Translations under genes and position numbers: made by a program
Source of the DNA: VYFG01 sp965221795
GTDB lineage: Bacteria > Pseudomonadota > Gammaproteobacteria > Arenicellales > Poriferihabitantaceae
Direction of reading: 5' to 3'
Assembly (NCBI GenBank): GCA_965221795.1
Contig: OZ244914.1
Coordinates: forward strand, 2,294,001-2,358,000
DNA length: 64,000 nucleotides
Notes under the pieces: generated by a model
The model's input: the letters and a program-made list of their open reading frames with translations, nothing else
Databases searched by the model: none
Told to the model about the DNA's origin: nothing
Shown here: positions 8,602-17,129 of the stretch, one piece after another
Position numbering within the stretch: the first letter of the stretch is position 1
Layout: each line of letters begins with the position of its first letter

Positions 8602-9921
8602 ATGGACAAACTAACTGTTGAAAATTTCCGGTGCTTTGGAGAACGACAGGTTGCTAATCTTGCACCGTTGACGTTGCTTGTTGGTGAAAACAGCACCGGC
8701 AAAACGTCCTTTATGGCACTAGCAAGCATTTTGTGGGAAACGGTTTATGGAAATAACTATTTGCCGGAATTTAAACGGTATCCTTTTGATCTTGGCACGT
8801 TTCAGGAGATTATTCATGGGGGTGCTAACAATCCGAAGGAAAAATTTATTACCGGTTTTGGAATTGATGGCTGGGAATGTGAAGTAACCTTTCAAAAAGG
8901 AACATCTGGCCCGGAAGTTTTTCATCTTCATATGAAAAATGCAAAGGGACTTGTGACATGGCGGCGTGATACCAGTGGTCAGATCACGTTTCATGCCAAG
9001 ATTGGCAAGAACACTTGGAAAACTTTGCCAAAAAACAAAGCAAGCCATGGTTTTGAAACTGGGCAAGCAATCAATTCCAAGTGGGGGATTTCTTCAATCC
9101 AAGATTATGTTGAATCAAAAACACTACAACCAACCGAAGGCTCTTCGATTATTACAAAAGAAGATAAAGAAGCCATCAAGAGCTTGGTCGAATATCCTTA
9201 TAAGAATTTTGCAAAAACTAATATAGTTTCACTTCCAACGGCTATAGCGCCTGTGCGATCAAATCCTTCACGAACTTATGAGCAAGGATATTCGGTTTTT
9301 GATTTTGAACGTGAAAGAACTGCTCAATATTTGGCTGCCTTTTATTTTGCGCAAGATGAACGATGGGAAAAAATAAAGCAGTTTTTAAATACTAATGGCC
9401 AAAAAATCGAATTGTTTGAAGAAATCAGTATCCGTCCATTGGGAAAAGAGGAATCGGACGGTGATCCCTTTCAATTGCGGTTCAAATTGCATAACAGCAA
9501 TGGGAAAGAGTCATGGCGAAATATTGTTGATGTTGGCTATGGTGTAAGTCAGATTTTACCCATAATCGTTGAAATCGAAAGGCGAAATCACCCTTTACTG
9601 CTTTTGCAGCAACCGGAAGTTCACCTGCATCCACGTGCCCAAGCGGGGCTTGGATCAATCCTGTGTGACGTAGCAACACCGGAAAAAAAGATATTGGTTG
9701 AAACGCATAGCGATTATCTCATTGACAGAGTGCGCATGGATGTCAGGGACAAAAAGACACACCTGAAACCTGAGGATGTTTCAATTTTGTATTTTGAACG
9801 AATAGGAACAAATGTCCAAATTTATAATATTGAAATTGATCAGAAAGGAAATGTTTTAAACAGTCCGCCGGGGTATCGAAAGTTCTTTATGGATGAAGTC
9901 AATAGAGACTTAGGTCTTTAA
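8602..9921 (+). CDS. AAA ATPase, DUF3696/OLD-like
   Basis: A 439-residue ABC/SMC-type ATPase of the AAA15/OLD-like group. Visible motifs are MDKLTVENFRCF at the start, Walker A GENSTGKT (28-35), a Walker B-like LLLQQPEVHLHP and the switch region VETHSDYLIDRVR. The C-terminus (VLNSPPGYRKFFMDEV) is typical of DUF3696 proteins. The normal DEP acidic pair of Walker B reads QPE. The frame opens at 8467, but the ATG at 8602 gives the usual N-terminus. The stop is 2 bases from the PIN-domain start, so the pair forms one unit, divergent from the ubiquitin-like operon. AT-rich sequence suggests horizontal acquisition. Confidence 0.85.
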   Translation: MDKLTVENFRCFGERQVANLAPLTLLVGENSTGKTSFMALASILWETVYGNNYLPEFKRYPFDLGTFQEIIHGGANNPKEKFITGFGIDGWECEVTFQKGTSGPEVFHLHMKNAKGLVTWRRDTSGQITFHAKIGKNTWKTLPKNKASHGFETGQAINSKWGISSIQDYVESKTLQPTEGSSIITKEDKEAIKSLVEYPYKNFAKTNIVSLPTAIAPVRSNPSRTYEQGYSVFDFERERTAQYLAAFYFAQDERWEKIKQFLNTNGQKIELFEEISIRPLGKEESDGDPFQLRFKLHNSNGKESWRNIVDVGYGVSQILPIIVEIERRNHPLLLLQQPEVHLHPRAQAGLGSILCDVATPEKKILVETHSDYLIDRVRMDVRDKKTHLKPEDVSILYFERIGTNVQIYNIEIDQKGNVLNSPPGYRKFFMDEVNRDLGL

Positions 9922-9923
9922 CA

Positions 9924-10406
9924 ATGTGTGGAATTCTTGATGCAAATGTTCTTGGTGATTTTTTTAGAAAAAAACCTGAAGACAGGTCTGAAACTGCTGC
10001 GGAGTTTTGGAAATATGTTCTAAGTAGAAAATTAAAAATTGTTATTGCCGGAAAACTAAAAATTGAGACTGATAAAGTTCATGCGGCAAAGTTGTGGTTA
10101 CAGAAAGCCAAAAGTAGTGGAATTGTGCATCAAGAAGATTCAAAAACAGTTGCTGTTGAAGCCCAGCGTCTTGCTGAGTCGCGTTTATGCAAATCCAATG
10201 ATTTCCATGTGTTGGCATTGGCAAAAGTTAGTGGTGCTCGTTTGCTTTATACAAATGACAAAAATTTAATAAAGGATTTTGGGAATAAAGAAATTATCAA
10301 CAATCCAAAAGGAAGAATTTACAGGGAGCCAGAAAATGGGAAATTTGAAAAAAGCTATCGAAAGTTACTGAGAGAAAATGTTTGCCAAAAAAGCCTTCCT
10401 AATTAG
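9924..10406 (+). CDS. PIN-domain nuclease
   Basis: A 160-residue PIN-domain protein. Acidic residues expected to bind Mg2+ are visible: Asp6 in GILDANV, Asp93 in KSNDFHVLALA and Asp112/Asp118 in YTNDKNLIKDF; Glu49 may be the fourth. PIN proteins cleave RNA. It is encoded 2 bases after the AAA ATPase and no small antitoxin gene is seen, so the ATPase is the likely partner or control subunit, as in other ATPase-nuclease defence pairs. Confidence 0.8.
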   Translation: MCGILDANVLGDFFRKKPEDRSETAAEFWKYVLSRKLKIVIAGKLKIETDKVHAAKLWLQKAKSSGIVHQEDSKTVAVEAQRLAESRLCKSNDFHVLALAKVSGARLLYTNDKNLIKDFGNKEIINNPKGRIYREPENGKFEKSYRKLLRENVCQKSLPN

Positions 10407-10449
10407 TCGACCCTGAAAAACCCCAAATTCAGCGATAACTATCTGAATA

Positions 10450-12685
10450 CTATCACTTGGACACACTTAACAAAGAGATTGCCGTGTAGTTAATCGACGG
10501 CATGAGAGTTGGCATGCGACAATTCAGCCATGCAGAGGTGGAGTGGTTCAAATCGGCGGTGGTTCGCGGGGACTGCAGTCGGTACGAGCTGGCCCGGCAG
10601 TTCTGTGTGCAGACGGGCTGGCATAACCCTGCCGGTCAGCCCAGCATTGCCCAGGTCTATCAGGCGCTGCCCCGGCTGGCGGAGGCGTTATCGCTGGCCT
10701 TGCCGGCGGCGCGTTCGCGGCGGCCGGTGAAGGGTGAGCTGCCGGTCTATCGGGAGTCGGTGGCGCTGCGCATGGCGTGGTCCGAGCTGGGCGAGATTCG
10801 AGTGGAACCGGTGCGTGGCGGCGAGCGCCAGCAGTGGCGTTCGATGATGGCGACCTTTCACCCGCAGGGGAATCCGCAGCTGCCGGGCCGTTGCTGCAAG
10901 TGCTGGATTGTCAGTGTGCGCCAGGGTCGCCTGGGGGGCTGTCGTTTCATGCCGCCAGCTGGCATGAGCGTGCCCGTGACGCGTATATTGGATGGAGCGG
11001 TCGAGCGCGGGTGGAGCATTTGCACGAGGTTCTCAACCAGTCGCGATTCCTGATCTTGCCGAGCGTGCGGGTCTATGGCCTGGCTTCGCAGGCCTTGCAG
11101 GTGGCGTGTGCGCGGCTGGGCGCATATTGGCCGGACCTCGGGCCGCCACAGTGCCACCGGCGCTGCGAAGGCGGTGTATGCGCGGGGCTTGTGCGCCGAC
11201 TGGCGGGAGCCCTTGTGCCGCGAGTCGCGGTCCCGATTTCGTCCGTTGGCACCGAAGTATCATGATGACGATGCGCACTGGACGGAGGTGGAATACGGTA
11301 ATTCAACGCATCCGGACCGGCGGGTAAGCGAGCGCATCCGGCTGATGGGCAAGGCTTGGGAGCGCCATCCAGGTCAGCCGAGTCCGGTCCAGTTTCCCGA
11401 TGAGGCGAGCCGCAAGGGGGCTGATCGGTTGCTCTCGAATGACCAGGTGACGATGGATGACATTCTCGAATCGCATCGTCAGTGCACGGTGGAGCGCTGT
11501 GCGCGGCATGGCGTGGTGCTGGCGGTGCAGGAGACCACGGGACTGAATTACGATGCTCAGAAGCGCTATACCCTAGGCCTGACATCGATTGGCGGCACGG
11601 CCAAGGGCATTGATACGCATCTGCATATTGCGATGTCGCCGGGCGGCCAGATGCTGGGCGTGCTCGACATTGACGGCGATTTCCGTGCCCGGTGTGCCCG
11701 CGGGGGTCCGGAGCGGAGCGAGTCGGTGCGCTGGATAGAAGGCTTGGACACGGCGGCCGCGCTGTCGGCGGCCTGCGGAGCCGGGACGCGGGTGATCAGC
11801 GTGGCCGACCGGGAAGGCGACCTTTGGGTGTATTCTGAACGCCAGCAGGCGCAGCGAGATCAGGTCGGCTGTCTGGTGCGGGTGAATAACAGTCGTCAGC
11901 GCAAGGTGCTGACCGAAGACGGGCTTCGGGTACGGTTGCGCGAGCATGTCGAGTCCCAGCCGGTACTCGCGACCCGGACCATTGCCATCGAGGCCCAGGG
12001 CGGCCAGCGGGCGTGGGTCAAACGGACGGCCACCCTGCAGATTCGCAGTGTCCGGGTGGCGGTGGTGGCACCCGGCCATGGCGAGCAGACGATCCCCCTG
12101 ATCGCCGTATCGGCGAAGGAAAAAGGCCGGTCGAAACCCAGGAAGGGGGCGCTCAACTGGCTCCTGCTGTGTTCCGAAGGCACCGCGGACCAGGCCCATG
12201 CCGTACAGATTTGCCATTGGTATGAAGCTCGCTGGAGCATCGAAGAATACATCCGCACCCTGAAGACCGGCTGCCGACCCCAGAAACGCCAGTTTGACGA
12301 TCAGAAAGACCGGTTGAAGTGCCTTGCCTTCGATGCCATCACCACCTGGCGAGTGTTCCGTCTGCAACGCCTGGCCAAGGATCAACCCGATCGTCTGGCG
12401 GCGGAATTCATGGATGCCGATCAAATCCAGGTGCTGCGAGTGCTGCTGCATCACCAGCATCGGAACTTCACGACCCGTCCCCCGCCGGAACTGAGCATCT
12501 TGCAGTACGTGGTCGATCTGGCCCGCCTTGCCGGCTTCCGTCCCAGCAAAAAACAGCCCCTCCCCGGAACCAAAAAATTATGGCAGGCGGAAACCCAATT
12601 GATGATCAGTGTCCAGGCCTATGAAGCGATGCGGGAAATGAACTTGATCGATCAGGATATTTGGTCAAGTATGTCCAAGTGATAG
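10450..12685 (+). mobile_element. IS4-family (IS50/Tn5-like) element with DUF4338 fusion
   Basis: A 2236-bp element bounded by imperfect inverted repeats: CTATCACTTGGACA at 10450-10463 matches the reverse complement of 12672-12685 exactly over 14 bases, and similarity continues for about 10 more. The right repeat overlaps the transposase stop codon. No clear target duplication is visible. It sits just downstream of the PIN gene. Confidence 0.75.
10502..12682 (+). pseudogene. DUF4338 (DruA-like)-IS4 transposase fusion, frameshifted
   Basis: Reading starts in the frame of 10502 (MRQFSHAEVEWFKSAV, a helix-turn-helix-like domain), then the DUF4338 part moves to another frame at about 10890 (SFHAASWHERARDAYIGW ... 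NQSRFLILPSVRV) and returns to the first near 11100. The IS4 catalytic region is then intact: QETTGLNYD (first Asp/Thr region), VADREGDLWVY (second Asp) and YEARWSIEEYIRTLKTGC, the Y-R-E-K signature of Tn5-like enzymes. The gene needs two compensating shifts to give one protein, so it is either inactive or affected by sequence errors. DUF4338-IS4 fusions are a known arrangement. Confidence 0.75.
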
Positions 12686-12764
12686 GACAAAATATCCTTG
12701 TACAGAAAAATATACAAAGTTATTTTCAATTCGGTGAAGTGTTCGGGATATGGGCGCATGGGCA

Positions 12765-12776
12765 GGGGGGGGGGGG
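12765..12776. repeat. Homopolymer run of 12 G
   Basis: Twelve consecutive G between the end of the IS4 element and the 3' end of the FAD oxidoreductase gene. It is outside any recognised coding region. Runs of this length are unstable in replication and in sequencing. Confidence 0.9.
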
Positions 12777-12888
12777 AGTGGCAGCACCGGTCTTTGATAT
12801 CGTGTGAAGCAGATGATCGCTTCGGCCGGTGACCAGTGAAGGATCGAATGCCTCCAGCCTGGTTATGTCAAGGGGGTATGTGTGGCCA

Positions 12889-14073
12889 TCAGTATCGGCA
12901 TTCGAGTTGTTCCACCACCGCATCGGCAATCGCCAGACAGGCGGTCAGGCCCGGTGATTCGATTCCCAGGCAGTGCACCAGGCCGGACACTCCATGATGA
13001 CCCGGACCCAGCATTTCAAAATCCATGAAGTCTTGCCCCGGCCGGATGATTTTGGGGCGGATCCCGGCATAATCGGGAATCAGGGACCGGTCTGGCAGGG
13101 CGGGCCAGTAGCATCGAATCCGGTCATAGAACGGCTTTGCCCGACGAGAGTCGACGAGATAGCCGGCCTCCGGCCCGGGAATGGCCTCTACGTCCGGGCC
13201 GAAACGCACGCGGCCCGCCATGTCCAATGTGAGGTGAATCCCCAGCCCACCGGGCTCCGGGAGTGGATAGATCAGACGGGAGAAAGGAGCTTTTCCGCGG
13301 AGGCGAAAATAGTTTCCGCGACTGAAGGCAGCATTCGGTAGGTTGTGCGCTGCCGAACCCGCCACGCTTCTGGCAAGGGCCACCGCTTGATGCCCGGCAC
13401 AGTTCACGATCTCCCGGGTCTTCACGCGCATCTTGTCCGGACCGGCGGCCACCAATACCCGATGCTGACCACTCGGTGACGGGTCCGATTGCAGCGAGAT
13501 CACTCGGGCATGTTGGCACAGACTGCCCCCCAGTGTTTCCAGTTCTCCCAGCAGGCTTAGCATCAGTTGATGGCTATCCACAATGCCACTCGAAGGGGAG
13601 TGGATGGCACAGTCGCAGTAAATGTCGGGCTCCAGTCCTTGTGCTTCTGATTGGTTCAGCAGGGACAGATCGCGGACCCCGTTGTCCCGACCCCGCTGCA
13701 GCAGCTTTTGGACCATGGTGCGATCGTCGGGCTGTGAAGCCACGATCAGCTTGCCGACCCGACGGGCGGGCACTGCTCTGGCGCGACAGTAGTCATACAG
13801 GCGGGCCTTGCCCGTTACGCACCATCGGGCCTTGTTCGAACCGGGAGGGTAATAGAGGCCGGCGTGGATCACCTCGGAACTTCGGGCACTGGTCTCTTCC
13901 CCAACCGCTCCGTTCCGTTCGAGAAGCAGTACCTCCCGGCCCCGATCAGCCAAGGCCACTGCACAGGCCAGCCCGACCACGCCCGCACCAATCACCAGCG
14001 TCTGGACTTCGGGCTCCACCCATGTTGACCCGGAATTGCGGCGGGATCTGGCGGTTTCGGGATGATTGTACAT
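12889..14073 (-). CDS. FAD-dependent oxidoreductase, L-2-hydroxyglutarate oxidase-like
   Basis: A 394-residue member of the DAO/LhgO flavoprotein family. The dinucleotide-binding motif is VIGAGVVGLACAVALADRG (residues 27-45) followed by LLLERN. ETSARSSEVIHAGLYYPPGS is the LhgO/L2HGDH-like active-site region, and the C-terminal GIESPGLTACLAIAD closes the FAD site. It likely oxidises a 2-hydroxy acid or related substrate and passes electrons to FAD; the exact substrate is not readable. No same-strand partner is close. Confidence 0.85.
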   Translation of the reverse strand: MYNHPETARSRRNSGSTWVEPEVQTLVIGAGVVGLACAVALADRGREVLLLERNGAVGEETSARSSEVIHAGLYYPPGSNKARWCVTGKARLYDYCRARAVPARRVGKLIVASQPDDRTMVQKLLQRGRDNGVRDLSLLNQSEAQGLEPDIYCDCAIHSPSSGIVDSHQLMLSLLGELETLGGSLCQHARVISLQSDPSPSGQHRVLVAAGPDKMRVKTREIVNCAGHQAVALARSVAGSAAHNLPNAAFSRGNYFRLRGKAPFSRLIYPLPEPGGLGIHLTLDMAGRVRFGPDVEAIPGPEAGYLVDSRRAKPFYDRIRCYWPALPDRSLIPDYAGIRPKIIRPGQDFMDFEMLGPGHHGVSGLVHCLGIESPGLTACLAIADAVVEQLECRY

Positions 14074-14243
14074 GGCACCGGACTATACCTCCAACCGTCA
14101 TCCCATGTAAGCGGTTGCCAAGGCCAGCCACAGGAAGTCGGCCGCTCCTTCAATTTATCCCGGAGATCATGGTAGCATCAGAAAAGGTGTATATATGCTT
14201 CCAAATCCCCCCTGTTTCCTCTCCATCCTGACGGGATGCCATC

Positions 14244-15680
14244 ATGAAGCCGGAAGAATTTCGTCGGCAAGCGTACAAGCTGGTGGACTGGATCTGCGCC
14301 TATCGTGAGCAACTCGGGAGCATGCCGGTGCGCTCCCAAGCCGCTCCCGGAGAGATCCGGAGACTGCTTCCGTCCGTGCCGCCGGACGCACCGGAATCAT
14401 TTGAGGCAGTCCTGCGGGATCTGGATGCCATCGTGGTCCCGGGTATCACCCAGGTCCAGCATCCCATGCATTTCGGCTGGTTCCCCTCGAATGCTTCGCT
14501 GGCTTCGGTGCTGGGTGATTTTGCCAGCTCTGGCCTTGGCACCTTGGGTATTTCATGGGAGAGTTGCCCGGCGCTCACGGAAGTGGAGGAGGTGGTCTGT
14601 GACTGGATGCGACAGCTGGTAGGGTTGTCGGAACAGTGGCAAGGAACCATCCATGATACGGCATCCACGGCCTGCCTGACTGCGATGATCCTGGCCCGGG
14701 AGCAGGCTACCCAGTATGGGGCCATGGCACAGGGATTCGGCCAGACCCGGCAACGCTTATACGTCTATACCACGGAAGAAGCCCATTCATCGGTCCGCAA
14801 AGCGGCCTTGCTGGCGGGGTTTGGCGAACAGAATATCTTCCAGGTCGGGATGGATGACCGCTTCCGCAGCATGGATCCAGAAGCCTTGAAACAGGCCATT
14901 CTTACCCATCGGGAAGAGGGTGGGGTGCCGGCCATGATTGTTGCTTCGGTGGGTTCTACCGGGGTAACGGCGATAGACCCGGTGGCAGCACTGGCACGGT
15001 ACGCCCGACAATACAAGATTTGGCTCCATGTAGATGCTGCCATGGCCGGTTCTGCCATGCTGCTGCCGGAATGCCGTTCGCTATGGGAGGGGGTGGAGGG
15101 TGCCGATTCGATCTCCTGGAACCCACACAAGTGGATGGGTACTATCCTGGATTGTTCCCTCTTCTATGTCCGGGATCCGGATCATCTGGTTCGTGTGATG
15201 TCGACCAACCCGAGTTATCTCCGGTCGGCAGCGGATGAGCAGGTGACCCAGTACCGGGATTGGGGAATTCCCTTGGGCCGACGGTTTCGTGCTCTCAAGC
15301 TTTGGTTTCATCTTCGTCTCGACGGCATTGACGCGATCCGCAAACGACTCCGTCGGGATCTGGAAAATGCCCGTTGGCTGGCCGAACGGGTCAGGGAGGA
15401 ATCCTTCTGGGAACTGATGGCTCCCGTGCCGTTGCAAACGGTCTGTGTACGGCACTGGCCGTCCGGATTGGCGGAAGAGGAACTGGATGCTCACACTCTG
15501 GCATGGGTGAGCCGGATTAATCAATCAGGACAGGCATTCCTGTCCCCGGCCAGGGTTGGCAAGCACTGGATTGTCCGGGTATCGATTGGCGTCGAAGCAA
15601 CAGAGCGGCAGGATGTTGATACCCTGTGGGCACTGATGCGGCGAACCGCAAGGGAATCTGCGAAGAGTCACAAACCATGA
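14244..15680 (+). CDS. PLP-dependent group II decarboxylase (aromatic-L-amino-acid type)
   Basis: Removes the carboxyl group of an amino acid using pyridoxal phosphate. The 478 residues match aromatic-L-amino-acid/tyrosine decarboxylase length. MHFGWFPSNAS lies in the substrate region, HVDAAMAGSA carries the Asp that pairs with the PLP ring nitrogen, and SISWNPHKWMG holds the Schiff-base lysine. The substrate cannot be fixed; phenylalanine, tyrosine or tryptophan-type amino acids are typical. The nearby fused indolepyruvate oxidoreductase makes an aromatic amino-acid theme plausible. Confidence 0.88.
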   Translation: MKPEEFRRQAYKLVDWICAYREQLGSMPVRSQAAPGEIRRLLPSVPPDAPESFEAVLRDLDAIVVPGITQVQHPMHFGWFPSNASLASVLGDFASSGLGTLGISWESCPALTEVEEVVCDWMRQLVGLSEQWQGTIHDTASTACLTAMILAREQATQYGAMAQGFGQTRQRLYVYTTEEAHSSVRKAALLAGFGEQNIFQVGMDDRFRSMDPEALKQAILTHREEGGVPAMIVASVGSTGVTAIDPVAALARYARQYKIWLHVDAAMAGSAMLLPECRSLWEGVEGADSISWNPHKWMGTILDCSLFYVRDPDHLVRVMSTNPSYLRSAADEQVTQYRDWGIPLGRRFRALKLWFHLRLDGIDAIRKRLRRDLENARWLAERVREESFWELMAPVPLQTVCVRHWPSGLAEEELDAHTLAWVSRINQSGQAFLSPARVGKHWIVRVSIGVEATERQDVDTLWALMRRTARESAKSHKP

Positions 15681-15774
15681 CAGCCATGGGATGGTCCGGT
15701 CGGGGTCATGCTATGGTGATGTTCCCAAAAAATCATTCCATTGATCAACCGAATTCCTTCTCGGAACTTGTGCC

Positions 15775-16917
15775 ATGAATACCGATATCATCCCCCAAAG
15801 TATGCAAGCAGTGGTCCTGACAGGGCACGGCGGAATGGACCGCTTGGAACACCGAGAGGTCCCGGTGCCTGCCCCATTGTCCGGGGAAGTGCTGCTGGAG
15901 GTACGTGCCTGTGGCATGAACAATACCGATATCTGGGTTCGCGAGGGCGCATATGGCACGGATGAGAATCCAGGTGCCGTTGCTTCCTGGCGTCGCGGCC
16001 AGCCTACCCTGGATTTCCCTCGTATTCAGGGGGCCGATATCGTGGGCCGGATCGTGCGGGTAGGGGAAGGAGTGAGTCCGGGGCGGGTCGGCGAGCGGGT
16101 GATGGTGGACTTCAGCCTCTACCACAATGAACGGGACGAGCAGGGTCTCGCCAACATTGACTATATTGGCCATGGTCGCGATGGTGGGTATGCGGAATAC
16201 TGTACCGTACCGGCAGAAAATGCGCATCCCAGTACGGCGGCGATATCGGATGCGGAACTGGCCACGTTCTGTTGTGCCTATCTTACGGGTGAGCATATGC
16301 TGGATCGCACCCGGGTCAAAGCGGGCGAAAGGGTACTGGTGACGGGTGCGGCCGGAGGGGTGGGCAGTGGCCTCATCCAGCTCTGCCGGGCACGGGGTGC
16401 CATCCCGTATGCGCTCAGCAGTGCGGCGAAGGCGGTAGGGGTGCGGAGCCTCGGTGCGGAGGCGGTGGTATGCCGGGATCAGGGGGATTGGGTCCAGGAG
16501 CTCCGCTCACTGCTTGGTGATGACCCCGTGGATGTGGTGGCGGATGTCGTTGGTGGCCCGTTGTTTCGACCCCTCATCAATCTGCTGCGTCCCGAGGGTC
16601 GTTATATTACCGCTGGTGCCTTCGGTGGGGCCGTTGTGGAGATGGACCTGCGGACGGTTTATCTCAAACATCTCGAAATTCATGGCTCCTCCCAGGGAAC
16701 CCGGGCAGCGTTCCGGCGTCTGCATGGATATATTGAGTCCGGTACCATCCAGCCTCGCCTGTTTGCTACCTATGCACTCAGTGACTTTCATCGTGCCCAG
16801 ACCGAGTTCATGACCCGGGGCCATATCGGCAAACTGGTGGTCATTCCGGACCGGTTTCATCGCCGGGTCGTATCGCCCGGAAATCATCGGCCCGGAGAAA
16901 TCGAAGGCCTTCGTTGA
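15775..16917 (+). CDS. Zinc-type alcohol dehydrogenase-like / quinone reductase (MDR) protein
   Basis: A 380-residue medium-chain dehydrogenase/reductase. It has the N-terminal GroES-like fold (VRACGMNNTDIWVREG), the NADPH-binding Rossmann motif VLVTGAAGGVGSGLIQLCRA and a C-terminal SDFHRAQTEF and GHIGKLVVIP closing segment. The first-strand cysteine is present (ACGMNNTD), but structural zinc cysteines are not evident, so it is probably an NADPH-dependent reductase. It starts 94 bases after the decarboxylase and may share its transcript. Confidence 0.85.
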   Translation: MNTDIIPQSMQAVVLTGHGGMDRLEHREVPVPAPLSGEVLLEVRACGMNNTDIWVREGAYGTDENPGAVASWRRGQPTLDFPRIQGADIVGRIVRVGEGVSPGRVGERVMVDFSLYHNERDEQGLANIDYIGHGRDGGYAEYCTVPAENAHPSTAAISDAELATFCCAYLTGEHMLDRTRVKAGERVLVTGAAGGVGSGLIQLCRARGAIPYALSSAAKAVGVRSLGAEAVVCRDQGDWVQELRSLLGDDPVDVVADVVGGPLFRPLINLLRPEGRYITAGAFGGAVVEMDLRTVYLKHLEIHGSSQGTRAAFRRLHGYIESGTIQPRLFATYALSDFHRAQTEFMTRGHIGKLVVIPDRFHRRVVSPGNHRPGEIEGLR

Positions 16918-17129
16918 CCCGTCGCCAGATATCTGGTCCGGTTCCGGGATAAGAGAAGCCCTCTCCTGTACCTGGCGGCTGTCGAACATGCTGTCCGTAC
17001 TGCAAACCAGATCGCCTGGGCAGGAATTGCTGACGAAATGTTGCAAATCCGGTGGAGAGGAGTATGATGCGATGATCCCGTATGACATTGCCCCGGTCCA
17101 GAAGCCTATCGGCGCATCACCCGAGATCA

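Noticed and set aside
10406..10419. 14-bp sequence repeated in inverted orientation at 37082-37095 as possible transposon ends
   Set aside because: Too short, 27 kb apart and without matching transposase between; at most a shared IS5-type end relic.
12765..12776. 12-G run as a phase-variation tract
   Set aside because: It is not within or in front of a recognised coding region, so no switchable gene is evident.
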